Part shown: piece by piece, positions 23,495 through 32,365 of the stretch | Position numbering within the stretch: the first letter of the stretch is position 1 | How the letters are laid out: every line of letters starts with the position of its first letter | DNA from: Streptomyces sp. NRRL WC-3626 | GTDB taxonomy: Bacteria; Actinomycetota; Actinomycetes; Streptomycetales; Streptomycetaceae | Direction of reading: 5' to 3' | Length of the DNA: 64,000 nt | Assembly (NCBI RefSeq): GCF_000718785.1 | Contig: NZ_JOCA01000001.1 | Location: forward strand, 496,001-560,000 | Notes under the pieces: model-generated | What the model was told of the DNA's origin: nothing | Seen by the model: only the letters and a program-made list of their open reading frames with translations | Database searches by the model: none | Made by a program: the position numbers and the translations under genes

Positions 23495-23890
23495 TCAGGC
23501 TCCCGGGCTTCCCAGGCCCTCCATCAGGCCCGTGACCTCGGTGCCGGCGGGGGTGAGCAGGAAGACGTTGCGGTCGACCCGGTGCATGCCGCTGGCGAGG
23601 CCGAAGACGACGCCCGTGCTGAAGTCGAGGACGCGTTTGGCGGTTTCGGATTCCGCGCCGGTGAGATCGAGGAGGACCGGTATGCCGGACATCAGGGTCT
23701 CGGCCACGTCCCGGGCGTCGGCGAAGACGTTGACGCGCAGGACCACGAAGCGGCGGCGGGCCTCTGTCTCCGCTTCGGGGAGGGCGCGGTGGGTCACGGC
23801 GGACGGCCAGGCGTCTCGGCCTCTCAGGGGGACGACCTGGGCCAGGCCCTGCCACTGTTCGTCGGTGACATCGTGGCTGTTCACCGGCAT
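23495..23890 (-). CDS. SepF paralogue (cell-division protein family)
   Basis: A 131-residue protein matching the SepF C-terminal fold: RFVVLRVNVFADARDVAETL, IPVLLDLTGAESETAKRVLDFSTGVVFGL and MHRVDRNVFLLTPAG. It lacks the long N-terminal membrane-targeting and linker region of the main SepF, as do the SepF-like (Sfl) proteins of Streptomyces. It lies alone, away from the dcw cluster. Likely binds FtsZ or SepF during sporulation septation; inferred from family. Confidence 0.85.
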   Translation of the reverse strand: MPVNSHDVTDEQWQGLAQVVPLRGRDAWPSAVTHRALPEAETEARRRFVVLRVNVFADARDVAETLMSGIPVLLDLTGAESETAKRVLDFSTGVVFGLASGMHRVDRNVFLLTPAGTEVTGLMEGLGSPGA

Positions 23891-24044
23891 GCTCCGTCCC
23901 CTGTGGTGCTGGCTGTCTGCATCGGGCAATTCTTACGCATGGTCACCCGATCGGCCCAATATGACACGCTCCGCCATCGTGGGGGGCGGGGGGGGTGGGC
24001 TGTGTGGGGGTTTTTCGCCCCCGCCGCCCCTTCCCGTTCCCGTC

Positions 24045-24115
24045 CCCCGGGGGCGCTGCCCCCGGACCCCCGCTCCTCAAACGCCGGAGGGGCTGGAGTC
24101 AGCTGGGGGCGGCAG
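24045..24115. repeat. Common Streptomyces G/C-rich intergenic element
   Basis: A palindromic CCCCCGGGGGCGCTGCCCCCGG followed by ACCCCCGCTCCTCAAACGCCGG and GAGGGGCTG, a repeat found scattered between genes in streptomycetes. It may serve as a terminator between the divergent genes at 23890 and 24166. The remaining 23891-24044 contains G-runs only. Confidence 0.6.
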
Positions 24116-24165
24116 GGGCGAAGAACCTCGTTGACCCCCGCCGGCCGGGCCGGTTGCATAGGCGT

Positions 24166-24756
24166 ATGGCTGGTGACGTGAGCGGGATCGCAGGGCCGGT
24201 GCTCGGCTTCGGGACGCAGGCCGAGTGGGAGGCGTGGCTCGAGGAGCATCAGGGGGACGTCGACGGGGTGTGGTTGCGGATTCCCAGGAAGGGGTCCGGG
24301 ATCACCGGGGTCGACTACCCGACCGCGCTCGAGTCCGCGCTCTGCTACGGGTGGATCGACGGCCACAAGAAGGGGCTCGACGACACTCACTGGATCCAGC
24401 GCTTCACCCCGCGCCGCGCGCGCAGCCGCTGGTCCGCGGTCAACCGGCAGAAGGCCCTCGATCTGATCGAGCGCGGCCGTATGCGCCCCGCCGGCCTCCG
24501 CGAGGTCGAGCGTGCCCGGGCGGACGGCCGCTGGGAGGCCGCCTACGCGAGCCAGAGCACGGCGACCGTCCCCGACGACCTCCGGGCCGCGCTGGACGCG
24601 ACACCGGAAGCCGCCGACTTCTTCGGCACCCTCGACAGCCGCAACCGCTACGCGATCCTGCACCGGATCCAGGAGGCCAAGCGCCCCGGGACCCGCGCGG
24701 CCCGGATCGAGAAGTTCGTCGCCATGCTCGCCGAGGGAGGGAAGATCCACCCCTGA
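24166..24756 (+). CDS. YdeI/OmdA-family protein
   Basis: A 196-residue protein with the family hallmarks: an N-terminal EWEAWLEEHQGDVDGVWL, then SALCYGWIDG followed by HWIQRFTPRRARSRWS, and a helical C-terminal domain (NRYAILHRIQEAKRPGTRAAR) ending KIHP. These bacteriocin-protection (YdeI/OmpD-associated) proteins are cytoplasmic and widespread in actinomycetes; molecular role unclear. The stop is seven bases from the convergent dasD stop. Confidence 0.85.
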   Translation: MAGDVSGIAGPVLGFGTQAEWEAWLEEHQGDVDGVWLRIPRKGSGITGVDYPTALESALCYGWIDGHKKGLDDTHWIQRFTPRRARSRWSAVNRQKALDLIERGRMRPAGLREVERARADGRWEAAYASQSTATVPDDLRAALDATPEAADFFGTLDSRNRYAILHRIQEAKRPGTRAARIEKFVAMLAEGGKIHP

Positions 24757-24763
24757 CGGTCTC

Positions 24764-26254
24764 CTAACCCGCCACGACCGCCTCCGCTCCGGCCACCCCG
24801 CACACCCGTGCCGCCCCGTACGTCGCGATGTGCGCGGCGCCCCGCGGCGGTGACTGCGGTACGCCCATCTCCACGACCACCGTGGAGGGGTCGGCGGCGA
24901 GCAGGGTGTCCACGGCCGTACGCATCCACGCGTGCCGGTGTTCGTCACGGACCACGGCGACGACGCGCCGCCCCGCCGCGGCCTCCAGCGCCTGCTCGCC
25001 GGCGCCGGGACCCGTGAAGGACCCGGTGACCGTGCCCGGCAGCAGCCGCTCCAGCTCCGCTGCGACACCCCACGGCGTCTCGTCGCCGACGGCGATGTTC
25101 GGGGCCGGGTTGAAGGTGGCCACGTACACCGGTCCCGTCACCGGGGCGGAGCCCGCGGCGCGGGTGACGGTCACCGCGCGGCGGGCCGCGGTGAGGCCGA
25201 TCCCGGGTTCGGGTGCGACGGCCGCGGCCGGGGAGCGCCGTACGCCCGCGGTCCAGTCGGCCAGCGCACGCACCCGCGCGGCCGCGTCGGCGAGCCGCTC
25301 CTCGGGGAGTTCACCGGAGCGTACGGCGCCGACCAGGGCGTCCTGGAGACTCTGGACGGTGCCCTCGTCGCACAGTCCGCCGCCCACGCAGATCGCGTCG
25401 GCGCCGGCCGCGATGGCGAGGACCACCCCGTGTTCGAGGCCGTACGTGCCGGAGATGGCGCGCATCTCCATGCCGTCGGTGACGATGAGGCCCTCGTAGC
25501 CGAGTTCGCCGCGCAGCAGATCGGTGAGGATGCGGCGGGAGAGCGTGGCCGGGCGGTCCGGGTCGAGGACCGGGACGCGGATGTGCGCGCTCATGACGGC
25601 GCGGGTGCCGGCCGCGATCGCCGCCCGGAACGGCTGGAGTTCACGCTCGTGCAGCGTGGTGGCGTCGAGGTCGATGTGCGGGATCGCGTGGTGCGAGTCG
25701 ACGCTGGTGTCGCCGTGCCCGGGGAAGTGCTTGGTGCAGGCGGCGACGCCGGTCGACTGCAGGCCTTCGACGTAGGCGGCGGTGTGCCGGGCGACCAGGG
25801 CGGTGTCGCCGCCGAAGGACCGTACGCCGATCACCGGGTTGTCCGGGTTGGCGTTGACGTCCGCGGACGGGGCCCAGTTGAAGTTGACACCGCATTCGGC
25901 GAGCCGGCGGCCCAGTTCGCGGGCGACGCCACGGGTCAGGCCGGTGTCGTCGACCGCGCCGAGGGCGTGGTTGCCGGGGAAGGAGGAGCCGGTACGGACC
26001 TCCAGGCGGGTGACGTCGCCGGACTCCTCGTCGATGGCGACCAGCAGGTCGTCCCGCTCGGCGCGCAGTTGGGCGGTGAGGGCGGTGACCTGCTCGGCGG
26101 TGGCGACGTTGCGGCCGAAGAGGGCGACGGAGGCGAGGCCCTCGGAGAGCCGGCGGAGGATCCAGTCGGGCGCGGTGGTGCCGGCGAAGCCCGGCTGCAG
26201 TACGGCGAGCGCGTCCCGGGTGAGGGTGTCGGTGCCGGTGGTGAATGTCGTCAT
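24764..26254 (-). CDS. dasD: GH3 beta-N-acetylhexosaminidase of the das operon
   Basis: A 496-residue, NagZ-type GH3 enzyme: LFGRNVATAEQ, DEESGDVTRLE and the diagnostic loop KHFPGHGDTSVDSH carrying the catalytic Asp-His pair, with nucleophile Asp in LIVTDGMEMRA. A C-terminal domain of about 150 residues follows the barrel. No signal peptide, so cytoplasmic: it would split imported chitobiose to GlcNAc. Last gene of dasABCD, nine bases after dasC. The gene order dasR/dasABC/dasD matches Streptomyces coelicolor. Confidence 0.85.
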   Translation of the reverse strand: MTTFTTGTDTLTRDALAVLQPGFAGTTAPDWILRRLSEGLASVALFGRNVATAEQVTALTAQLRAERDDLLVAIDEESGDVTRLEVRTGSSFPGNHALGAVDDTGLTRGVARELGRRLAECGVNFNWAPSADVNANPDNPVIGVRSFGGDTALVARHTAAYVEGLQSTGVAACTKHFPGHGDTSVDSHHAIPHIDLDATTLHERELQPFRAAIAAGTRAVMSAHIRVPVLDPDRPATLSRRILTDLLRGELGYEGLIVTDGMEMRAISGTYGLEHGVVLAIAAGADAICVGGGLCDEGTVQSLQDALVGAVRSGELPEERLADAAARVRALADWTAGVRRSPAAAVAPEPGIGLTAARRAVTVTRAAGSAPVTGPVYVATFNPAPNIAVGDETPWGVAAELERLLPGTVTGSFTGPGAGEQALEAAAGRRVVAVVRDEHRHAWMRTAVDTLLAADPSTVVVEMGVPQSPPRGAAHIATYGAARVCGVAGAEAVVAG

Positions 26255-26263
26255 CGGGTGGCG

Positions 26264-27097
26264 TTATCCCTTCACGGCGCCCGCGGTGAGGCCGCTGACG
26301 GCCTTGCGCTGCAGGAAGACGAAGAGGATCAGGATCGGGATGGCGAACAGGGAGGAGGCGGCCATGGTCGCGCCCCAGTCGTCGCCGAACTGGGTCTGGA
26401 AGCTGGACAGCCACAGCGGCAGGGTCTGCGCGCCCCCGGACTCCTTGCTGAGGACCAGGACGAGGGGGAACTCGTTCCACGCGGTGATGAAGCCGAACAT
26501 GGAGGTCGACATCAGTCCCGGCGCGAGCAGCGGCAGGATGACCCGGCGGAACGCCTGGCCGCGGGTGCAGCCGTCGACCATCGCCGACTCCTCCAGTTCC
26601 TTCGGCACGGCGGCGACGAAGCCGCGCAGCGTCAGGATGGTGAAGGGGAGGATCATCATCATGTAGAACGCGGTGAGCGGCACCAGGCTGTTCAGCATCG
26701 AGCCGTCGCGCACGATCATGTAGATCGCGATGACCATGACCTCCCAGGGCGCCATCTGGGCGAGCATGAAGCCGATGATGAAGCCGCGCCGGCCCTTGAA
26801 CCGCATACGGGCCAGGGCGAAGGAGCCGGCCAGCGCGATGATCAGGGAGAAGAGGACGGCCAGGCAGGTGACGGTCAGCGAGTTGCGGACGAACGTCCAG
26901 AAGTGCTCGGCCTCCGTCGCCGTCCTGAAGTGCTCGAACGTGATGTTCGTCGGGAACCAGACGGGGGTCTCCGAGATGATGTCGCCGGTCGGCTTGAACG
27001 CCGTGGAGAACATCCAGTACACGGGGAAGAGGCAGACGGCGAACAGGACGACGGCCGTGACGTTGGGCCACACGCGGCCGAAGAGCGAGCGCTTCAC
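26264..27097 (-). CDS. dasC: Chitobiose ABC transporter permease (second permease)
   Basis: A 277-residue MalG-type permease with six hydrophobic segments and the EAA loop (EESAMVDGCTRGQAFRRVILPLL) that docks the shared ATPase MsiK, encoded elsewhere. The GTG start overlaps the dasB stop (GTGA). It ends in the usual VSGLTAGAVKG. Expected to import N,N'-diacetylchitobiose with DasA and DasB. Confidence 0.85.
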   Translation of the reverse strand: MKRSLFGRVWPNVTAVVLFAVCLFPVYWMFSTAFKPTGDIISETPVWFPTNITFEHFRTATEAEHFWTFVRNSLTVTCLAVLFSLIIALAGSFALARMRFKGRRGFIIGFMLAQMAPWEVMVIAIYMIVRDGSMLNSLVPLTAFYMMMILPFTILTLRGFVAAVPKELEESAMVDGCTRGQAFRRVILPLLAPGLMSTSMFGFITAWNEFPLVLVLSKESGGAQTLPLWLSSFQTQFGDDWGATMAASSLFAIPILILFVFLQRKAVSGLTAGAVKG

Positions 27098-28080
27098 AGC
27101 TCGTCCTCCTCTTGCTTGAGCACGATCCTGAGGTAGTAGGCGGTCAGGCCGAGCATGATCAGGATGGTCAGTACGGCGATGGCGGCACCCATGCCGTAGT
27201 GCTGGTTGCCGACGCCCTCGACATAGGCGTAGACGGGCAGGATCTCGGTGAGCCGGTCGGGGCCGCCGCCGTTGAAGGTGAAGACCTGGACGAACGCCTT
27301 GAAGATCCAGATGACCTCGAGGAACGTGGTGGCGTAGAGGAACGGCCGCAGGAACGGCAGGGTGACCGTGGTGAAGCTGCGCCAGGCGCCGGCGCCGTCG
27401 AGGGAGGCCGCCTCGTACAGTTCGCCGGGGATGGTGGTGGTCGCCGCGTAGAGGTTGATCGCGACGAACGGGACGGACATCCAGACGATCAGCAGGGTGA
27501 CGACGAAGAACGTCGACATCTGGCTGCTGGTCCAGCTGTAGTCGGCCATGGAGTGCCAGCCGAGCTTGTCCAGGACCCAGTTGACGACGCCGAAGCGCTG
27601 CGCGAACAGCCACTGATAGACGGTGGTGGCGGCGACCACGGGCATGGCCCAGGCGAGCACCAGGCCCAGCATCAGGGTGAACCGCATGCGCTTGCCGAGG
27701 CGGGCGAGCAGCAGACCGGCGAGCGCTCCGAAGATCATGGTCAGGGCGACGTTGACCGCCGTGAACAGGATGGAGCGTACGGTGACCCGCCAGAAGTCCT
27801 CGCCGGTGAGGACCTGCTTGTAGTTCTCGACGCCGTTCCACTCGGTGACGTGCTGGATCAGCTGCGCCATGTTGAGGTTCTGGAACGACAGCAGTACGTC
27901 CTTCAGCAGCGGCCAGCCGAGCAGCAGCACGGTGGCCGCGACGGCGGGCAGCAGCAGGAGGTACGGGGCGAGGGCGCCGGCACGCGACGCGGCTCTCGGT
28001 TTCGGCCCGCCAGGTCCTCCGTCGTCCGCCTTGCGGACGTCCGCCGGGCCGGAGGGTGGCCGTTCGGTCTGCACGGTCAT
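27094..28080 (-). CDS. dasB: Chitobiose ABC transporter permease (first permease)
   Basis: A 328-residue MalF-type permease with a Pro/Gly-rich cytoplasmic N-terminus, six to seven membrane spans (from PYLLLLPAVAATVLLLGW) and the EAA loop YEAASLDGAGAWRSFTTVTLP. Start at the ATG at 28080. Follows dasA by 87 bp and overlaps dasC. Confidence 0.85.
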   Translation of the reverse strand: MTVQTERPPSGPADVRKADDGGPGGPKPRAASRAGALAPYLLLLPAVAATVLLLGWPLLKDVLLSFQNLNMAQLIQHVTEWNGVENYKQVLTGEDFWRVTVRSILFTAVNVALTMIFGALAGLLLARLGKRMRFTLMLGLVLAWAMPVVAATTVYQWLFAQRFGVVNWVLDKLGWHSMADYSWTSSQMSTFFVVTLLIVWMSVPFVAINLYAATTTIPGELYEAASLDGAGAWRSFTTVTLPFLRPFLYATTFLEVIWIFKAFVQVFTFNGGGPDRLTEILPVYAYVEGVGNQHYGMGAAIAVLTILIMLGLTAYYLRIVLKQEEDEL

Positions 28081-28167
28081 GCTCGCGATCTCTCTTCTCG
28101 GCGTGCTCAACGCGGGGCGGGGGCCGTCGCGTGGCCGGCCCCCGCCCCGGTCGGAGCGCGTGCGCTG

Positions 28168-29445
28168 TTACTGCTGCTGCGCCAGGCGCTTGTTGAACTC
28201 GCCCTCGACCTGCCCCGCGGCCTCGGCCGGGGACTTGCCGTTCAGGACGGCGGTGAGGTACGTCTTGATCGGGTTGGGGGCGTTCTCGACGGCGGCCCAC
28301 TCGGGGATCAGCGGCGTGGTGCCGCCGACGGCGGCGGCCGGCGCGGCTGCCTCGGCGGGCGCGTTGCCCTTGAGGTTGCTCTGCAGCGACTCCTTGTTGG
28401 GGATGACGCCGTTGAGCTTGGCCAGCTGGCCCTCGTACTTGTCGGAGAGGGCGAGCTTCAGGAACTCCTTGGCGAGGTCCTGCTTCTTGCTGCCCGCGGC
28501 GACGGCGAGGTTGGAGCCGCCGAGGAAGACGCCCTCGGGCTTGTCGGCCGTGACACCGGGAATGGTGAAGTAGCCGATCTCCTTCTCGATGGCCGGGTTG
28601 GCCTTGATCGCGATGCCGGCTTCCCAGCCCATGCCGATGAAGGAGCCGGTCTTGCCCTTGGCGAAGACCTCTCCCTGCTGGGGGGTGGCCTCGTCCTTGT
28701 CCTTGGGGGCCTTGGACAGCGCCTGGAACTTCTTGTACGTCTCGGCGGCCGCGGCGACCTTCGGGTCGTCGAGGTTGGAGACGTACTTGTCGCCGTCCTT
28801 CTTGACCAGTTCGCCGCCCTCGCCGATCACCAGGCCGACGAAGTGGTACCAGTTCTGGCCCGGCAGGTAGATGGGCTCGGCGTCGGTCTTCTCACCGATC
28901 GTCTTGAGCGCGTCGTAGAACTCGTCGCGGGTCTTGGGGGTGTCCTTGATCCCCGCGTCCGCCCACACCTTCTTGTTGTAGAGGACGACACGGTTGGCGA
29001 AGTACCACGGCGCCGCGTACTGCTTGCCCTCGAAGACGGACGAGTTGTTGAGGGACTCGGTCCACTCGCCGCCGATCTCGGACTTGAGGTCGGCGAGGTC
29101 GGCGAGGCCGCCGGTCTTGGCGTAGGCCGGGGTCTGCGTGTTGCCGATCTCGAAGACGTCGGGCGGGTTCTCCTCGGACAGCGCGGTGGTCAGCTTCTGC
29201 TGGATGCCGTTCCACTGCTGGACCTCGAACTTGACCTTCGCCTTGGTCTTCTTCTCGAACTCGGCGCCCAGGTCCTTCTGCCACTGGTCCGGCGACGAGC
29301 CGTCCATCACCCATACGGTGAGCGTCTCGCCGGCGTACCCGTCCGCACCGGCCTTCTTGCCGTCGTCACCGTCGTCGCCGCCGCACGCCGCGACGGAGAA
29401 CAGCATGCCCGCGACCCCGATCGCGGCTATCAGCTTGCGCTTCAC
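28168..29445 (-). CDS. dasA: Chitobiose-binding lipoprotein
   Basis: A 425-residue family-1 sugar-binding protein. It has a lipoprotein signal (KRKLIAAIGVAGMLFSVAAC, lipobox Cys20 or 21), then the Glu/Lys-rich bilobal body with ETLTVWVMDGSSP, PDVFEIGNTQTPAYA, FIGMGWEAGIAI and LGGSNLAVAAG. The GTG is preceded by GAGGAGGGG. It faces dasR across a 372-bp region holding three dre palindromes, so it should be repressed by DasR and induced by GlcN-6-P. No ATPase gene in the operon, as expected for MsiK-dependent systems. Confidence 0.9.
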   Translation of the reverse strand: MKRKLIAAIGVAGMLFSVAACGGDDGDDGKKAGADGYAGETLTVWVMDGSSPDQWQKDLGAEFEKKTKAKVKFEVQQWNGIQQKLTTALSEENPPDVFEIGNTQTPAYAKTGGLADLADLKSEIGGEWTESLNNSSVFEGKQYAAPWYFANRVVLYNKKVWADAGIKDTPKTRDEFYDALKTIGEKTDAEPIYLPGQNWYHFVGLVIGEGGELVKKDGDKYVSNLDDPKVAAAAETYKKFQALSKAPKDKDEATPQQGEVFAKGKTGSFIGMGWEAGIAIKANPAIEKEIGYFTIPGVTADKPEGVFLGGSNLAVAAGSKKQDLAKEFLKLALSDKYEGQLAKLNGVIPNKESLQSNLKGNAPAEAAAPAAAVGGTTPLIPEWAAVENAPNPIKTYLTAVLNGKSPAEAAGQVEGEFNKRLAQQQ

Positions 29446-29817
29446 GCGCCACCCCTCCTCAGGAATGCCTTCCACACCCACGCCCTCGGCGGCGACCCCC
29501 ACAGCGGCGCAACAGCTCGGCGGGCTGGGACCCGGCTTCCTCTAAATGGTTTAGACCAGCAAGGGGAGCTTGGCCTAGACCTATGGCTCTGTCAAGGGTC
29601 GTGAACTCACGCCTGGATAACGGCTTCGTCACCCCTGGTGAGGGCCAGAACTCCGCACAAACAGGGACGGGTTGACGCTTGGACTAGACCAAAGCGAGAA
29701 CGCACCGTTATAACGGGATCGCCGAGCGTGCGGCGCCGAGACCCGGCCGTCCGCCGACGTGCACCGCGGCCGGCACCTGCCGTCCGCGCGCCGCACACCG
29801 CAGCCGGAAGGCAGGTC
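29446..29817. promoter_or_regulatory. dasA-dasR divergent control region with three dre sites
   Basis: DasR-responsive elements resembling TGGTCTAGACCA: TGGTTTAGACCA at 29547-29558, TGGCCTAGACCT at 29571-29582, and TGGACTAGACCA at 29680-29691. The first two lie on the dasA side, the third midway. DasR binding is relieved by glucosamine-6-phosphate in characterised Streptomyces. No other feature seen in the stretch. Confidence 0.9.
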
Positions 29818-30582
29818 ATGAGCACGGACGTCAGCAGCGCCCAGGCCGACACGGGGGCGCCGGGCCGTATCGGGCGCGTTCCGAAGTACTACCGCATCAA
29901 ACAGCGGTTACTGCAGATGACCGACGAGCGCGCGCCGGGCGCACCGATGCCGGCCGAGCGCCTGCTCGCCGTCGAGTTCCGCACCTCCCGCACCACCATC
30001 CGCAAGGCACTCCAGGAACTGGTCGGCGAGGGCCGCCTCGACCGGATCCAGGGCAAGGGCACGTTCGTCGCGCGCCCGAAGGTCTACCGCACGCTCCAGC
30101 TGACCTCGTACACGGAGGACATGCGGGCGCAGGGGCTGCACCCGGCCTCCCAGGTGCTGGACATCGGATACATCGCGGCCGACGCGGAGCTCGCGGCGCT
30201 GCTGGAGGTGGAGCCGCGGGACAAGGTGCTGCGCATCGAACGGCTGCGGCTGGCCGGCGGGGAGCCGATGGCGATCGAGGCGACCCATCTGTCCGACCGG
30301 CGCTTCCCCGAGCTGCGCCGCAACCTCGGCCGGTATACCTCGCTCTACACCACGCTCGCCGAGGTGTACGGGGTACGGCCGGCGGAGGCCGACGAGACGA
30401 TCGAGACCTCACCGGCGACACCCCGGGAGGCGGGCCTGCTCGCCACGGACGTGGGGCTGCCGATGCTGCTGCTGTCCCGCCACTCGCGGGACGAGACCGG
30501 AACGCCGGTGGAGTGGGTCCGCTCGGTGTACCGGGGGTCGCGCTACAAATTCACGGCGACGCTGACGCGGCCGGGTCCCTGA
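29818..30582 (+). CDS. dasR: DasR, GntR/HutC-family regulator of aminosugar metabolism
   Basis: A 254-residue protein. The winged HTH occupies residues about 22-88 ([42 protein letters not shown]); the UTRA ligand domain about 105-245 ([35 protein letters not shown] end). The frame is open earlier, but the ATG at 29818 follows GGAAGG and gives the standard length. As a global regulator it links GlcNAc to development and antibiotic production in the genus. Confidence 0.92.
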   Translation: MSTDVSSAQADTGAPGRIGRVPKYYRIKQRLLQMTDERAPGAPMPAERLLAVEFRTSRTTIRKALQELVGEGRLDRIQGKGTFVARPKVYRTLQLTSYTEDMRAQGLHPASQVLDIGYIAADAELAALLEVEPRDKVLRIERLRLAGGEPMAIEATHLSDRRFPELRRNLGRYTSLYTTLAEVYGVRPAEADETIETSPATPREAGLLATDVGLPMLLLSRHSRDETGTPVEWVRSVYRGSRYKFTATLTRPGP

Positions 30583-30663
30583 CCGGGCGGTTCTCACCCA
30601 ACGCCCTTCTCTTACGGGGCTGTTCGGCCGCCGCGCCGAAAGGGCATTCCTTGACACGGCCCA

Positions 30664-30697
30664 TTGGTCCAGTCCAACATCCCAGTGGTCTGAACCA
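30664..30697. promoter_or_regulatory. Two dre-like sites upstream of the second GH3 gene
   Basis: TTGGTCCAGTCCAA (30664-30677) and TGGTCTGAACCA (30686-30697) are close to the DasR consensus and lie 60-90 bp before the GH3 start, so DasR probably represses this gene as well. Confidence 0.75.
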
Positions 30698-30755
30698 GTC
30701 GTGGCGGGTTCCTCCCGAAAACCGCCGCGTGCGCAACCCTGCACGGAGGCACCGC

Positions 30756-32291
30756 ATGGCCGAGAGCAGCCACCCGCGACTGCTGCGGTGGGCGCACTCC
30801 GTGCTCCAGCCGGGCTTCGAGGGAACGACGGCGCCCGACTGGGTGCGCCGCCGGATCTCCGAGGGGCTCGCCTCGGTCGTCCTGTTCGGGCGCAACATCC
30901 ACGGCCCCGAGCAGGTGGCGGCACTCACCGCCGCCCTGTACGCCGAGAACCCGGAACTCGTCGTCGCCGTCGACGAGGAGGCCGGCGACGTCACCCGGCT
31001 CGAGGCCCGTACCGGGGCGTCCCGGCCGGGCAATCTGGCGCTCGGCACACTGGACGACATCGATGTCACCGAGCAGGTGGCGCGGGACGTCGGCCGGGAA
31101 CTGCACGGTCTCGGCGTCACCTTGAACTACGCGCCGAGTGCCGACGTCAACACCAATCCGCTCAATCCGGTGATCGGGGTGCGCTCCTTCGGGGCGCGCC
31201 CCGATGTCGTCTCCCGGCATGCCGCCGCGTGGGTGCGGGGGCTGCAGTCGGCGGGGGTCGCCGCGTGCGCCAAGCACTTCCCGGGCCACGGCGACACCGT
31301 GGTCGACTCCCATCTGGGGCTGCCGCGGGTCTCGGCCGACGCCGGGACCCTGGCGCTGACCGCGCTGCCGCCGTTCATCGCCGCGATGGACGCCGGGGTG
31401 CGGGCCGTGATGACGGCGCATCTCCTCGTGCCCGCCTACGACGACCGGTGGCCGGCGACCCTGAGCCGCCCCGTCGTGGGCGATCTGCTGCGCGGTGAAC
31501 TCGGTTTCACCGGGCTGATCGTGACCGACGCCGTCGAGATGGGTGCCGTGGCCGACCGCTACGGCGTACCGGGCGCCGCCGTCCGGGCCGTCGCCGCCGG
31601 TGCGGACGCGGTCTGCGTCGGCGGCGGGAGCACCGGCGAGGAGACCACGGCGCTGCTGGCCGACGCGCTGGTGGACGCCGTACGGGACGGGCGGCTGCCG
31701 GAGCGGCGGCTCGCCGAGGCGGCGGGCCGGGTGGAGGAGTTCGCGAGGTGGGCGGGCACGCTGCGCCGCGACGCACCCGGGCCCTCCGGCGTCCTGGGCA
31801 CGTCCGGTCTCGGACTCGCGGCGGCCCGGCGGGCCGTCCGGGTGCACCAACAGCCCGGCCGCGACACCGGGTTCCCGCTCGTGGGCACGCCCCATGTGGT
31901 GGAGCTCTCCCCCGCGACCACCCCCGCCATCGACCCCACGACCCCGTGGGGTGTGGCGGAACCGCTGCGGACGATGTGCCCGGGCACCACGTCCGTACGA
32001 CTGAGTGAACAGCAACTCCTGTACGGCGAAGTTGAGTTGCTGGACCGGCTCGTACTGCGGCCGGCGGACGGCCGTCCGCTGGTCGTGGTGGTCCGGGACG
32101 CCGCCCGCTACGGCTGGATGTCCCGCGCGCTCACCGGTCTGGTCCGCAGCCGGCCCGACGCCTTCGTCGTGGAGATGGGCGTTCCCGCCGGCCGGCGCCC
32201 CGGCGCGGTGTATCTGGCGACGCACGGCGCGACGCGGGTGTCGGGCATCGCCGCCGCCGAGGTGCTGACGGGGCGCACGGGTCCGTCGTAG
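30756..32291 (+). CDS. Second GH3 beta-N-acetylhexosaminidase, DasD-like
   Basis: A 511-residue, NagZ-type GH3 enzyme closely similar in layout to DasD: VLFGRNIHGPEQV, DEEAGDVTRLEA, AKHFPGHGDTVVDSH and LIVTDAVEMGAVADRY. Cytoplasmic, with no signal peptide. The ATG follows GGAGG. Together with the two dre-like sites in front this points to a DasR-controlled enzyme for GlcNAc-containing oligomers, perhaps with different linkage or chain preference, or cell-wall fragment recycling. Confidence 0.85.
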   Translation: MAESSHPRLLRWAHSVLQPGFEGTTAPDWVRRRISEGLASVVLFGRNIHGPEQVAALTAALYAENPELVVAVDEEAGDVTRLEARTGASRPGNLALGTLDDIDVTEQVARDVGRELHGLGVTLNYAPSADVNTNPLNPVIGVRSFGARPDVVSRHAAAWVRGLQSAGVAACAKHFPGHGDTVVDSHLGLPRVSADAGTLALTALPPFIAAMDAGVRAVMTAHLLVPAYDDRWPATLSRPVVGDLLRGELGFTGLIVTDAVEMGAVADRYGVPGAAVRAVAAGADAVCVGGGSTGEETTALLADALVDAVRDGRLPERRLAEAAGRVEEFARWAGTLRRDAPGPSGVLGTSGLGLAAARRAVRVHQQPGRDTGFPLVGTPHVVELSPATTPAIDPTTPWGVAEPLRTMCPGTTSVRLSEQQLLYGEVELLDRLVLRPADGRPLVVVVRDAARYGWMSRALTGLVRSRPDAFVVEMGVPAGRRPGAVYLATHGATRVSGIAAAEVLTGRTGPS

Positions 32292-32365
32292 CACCGGCCG
32301 GCCACCCGCTTCATCCCTTCCTACTGTCCGCATGCCGTGAGAGATCCCGATCTTCGGAGTACCGC

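Noticed and set aside
24764..32291. Two GH3 genes as a recent tandem duplication
   Set aside because: They lie on opposite strands with the das genes between them and differ widely in sequence outside catalytic motifs, so an old paralogy is more likely.
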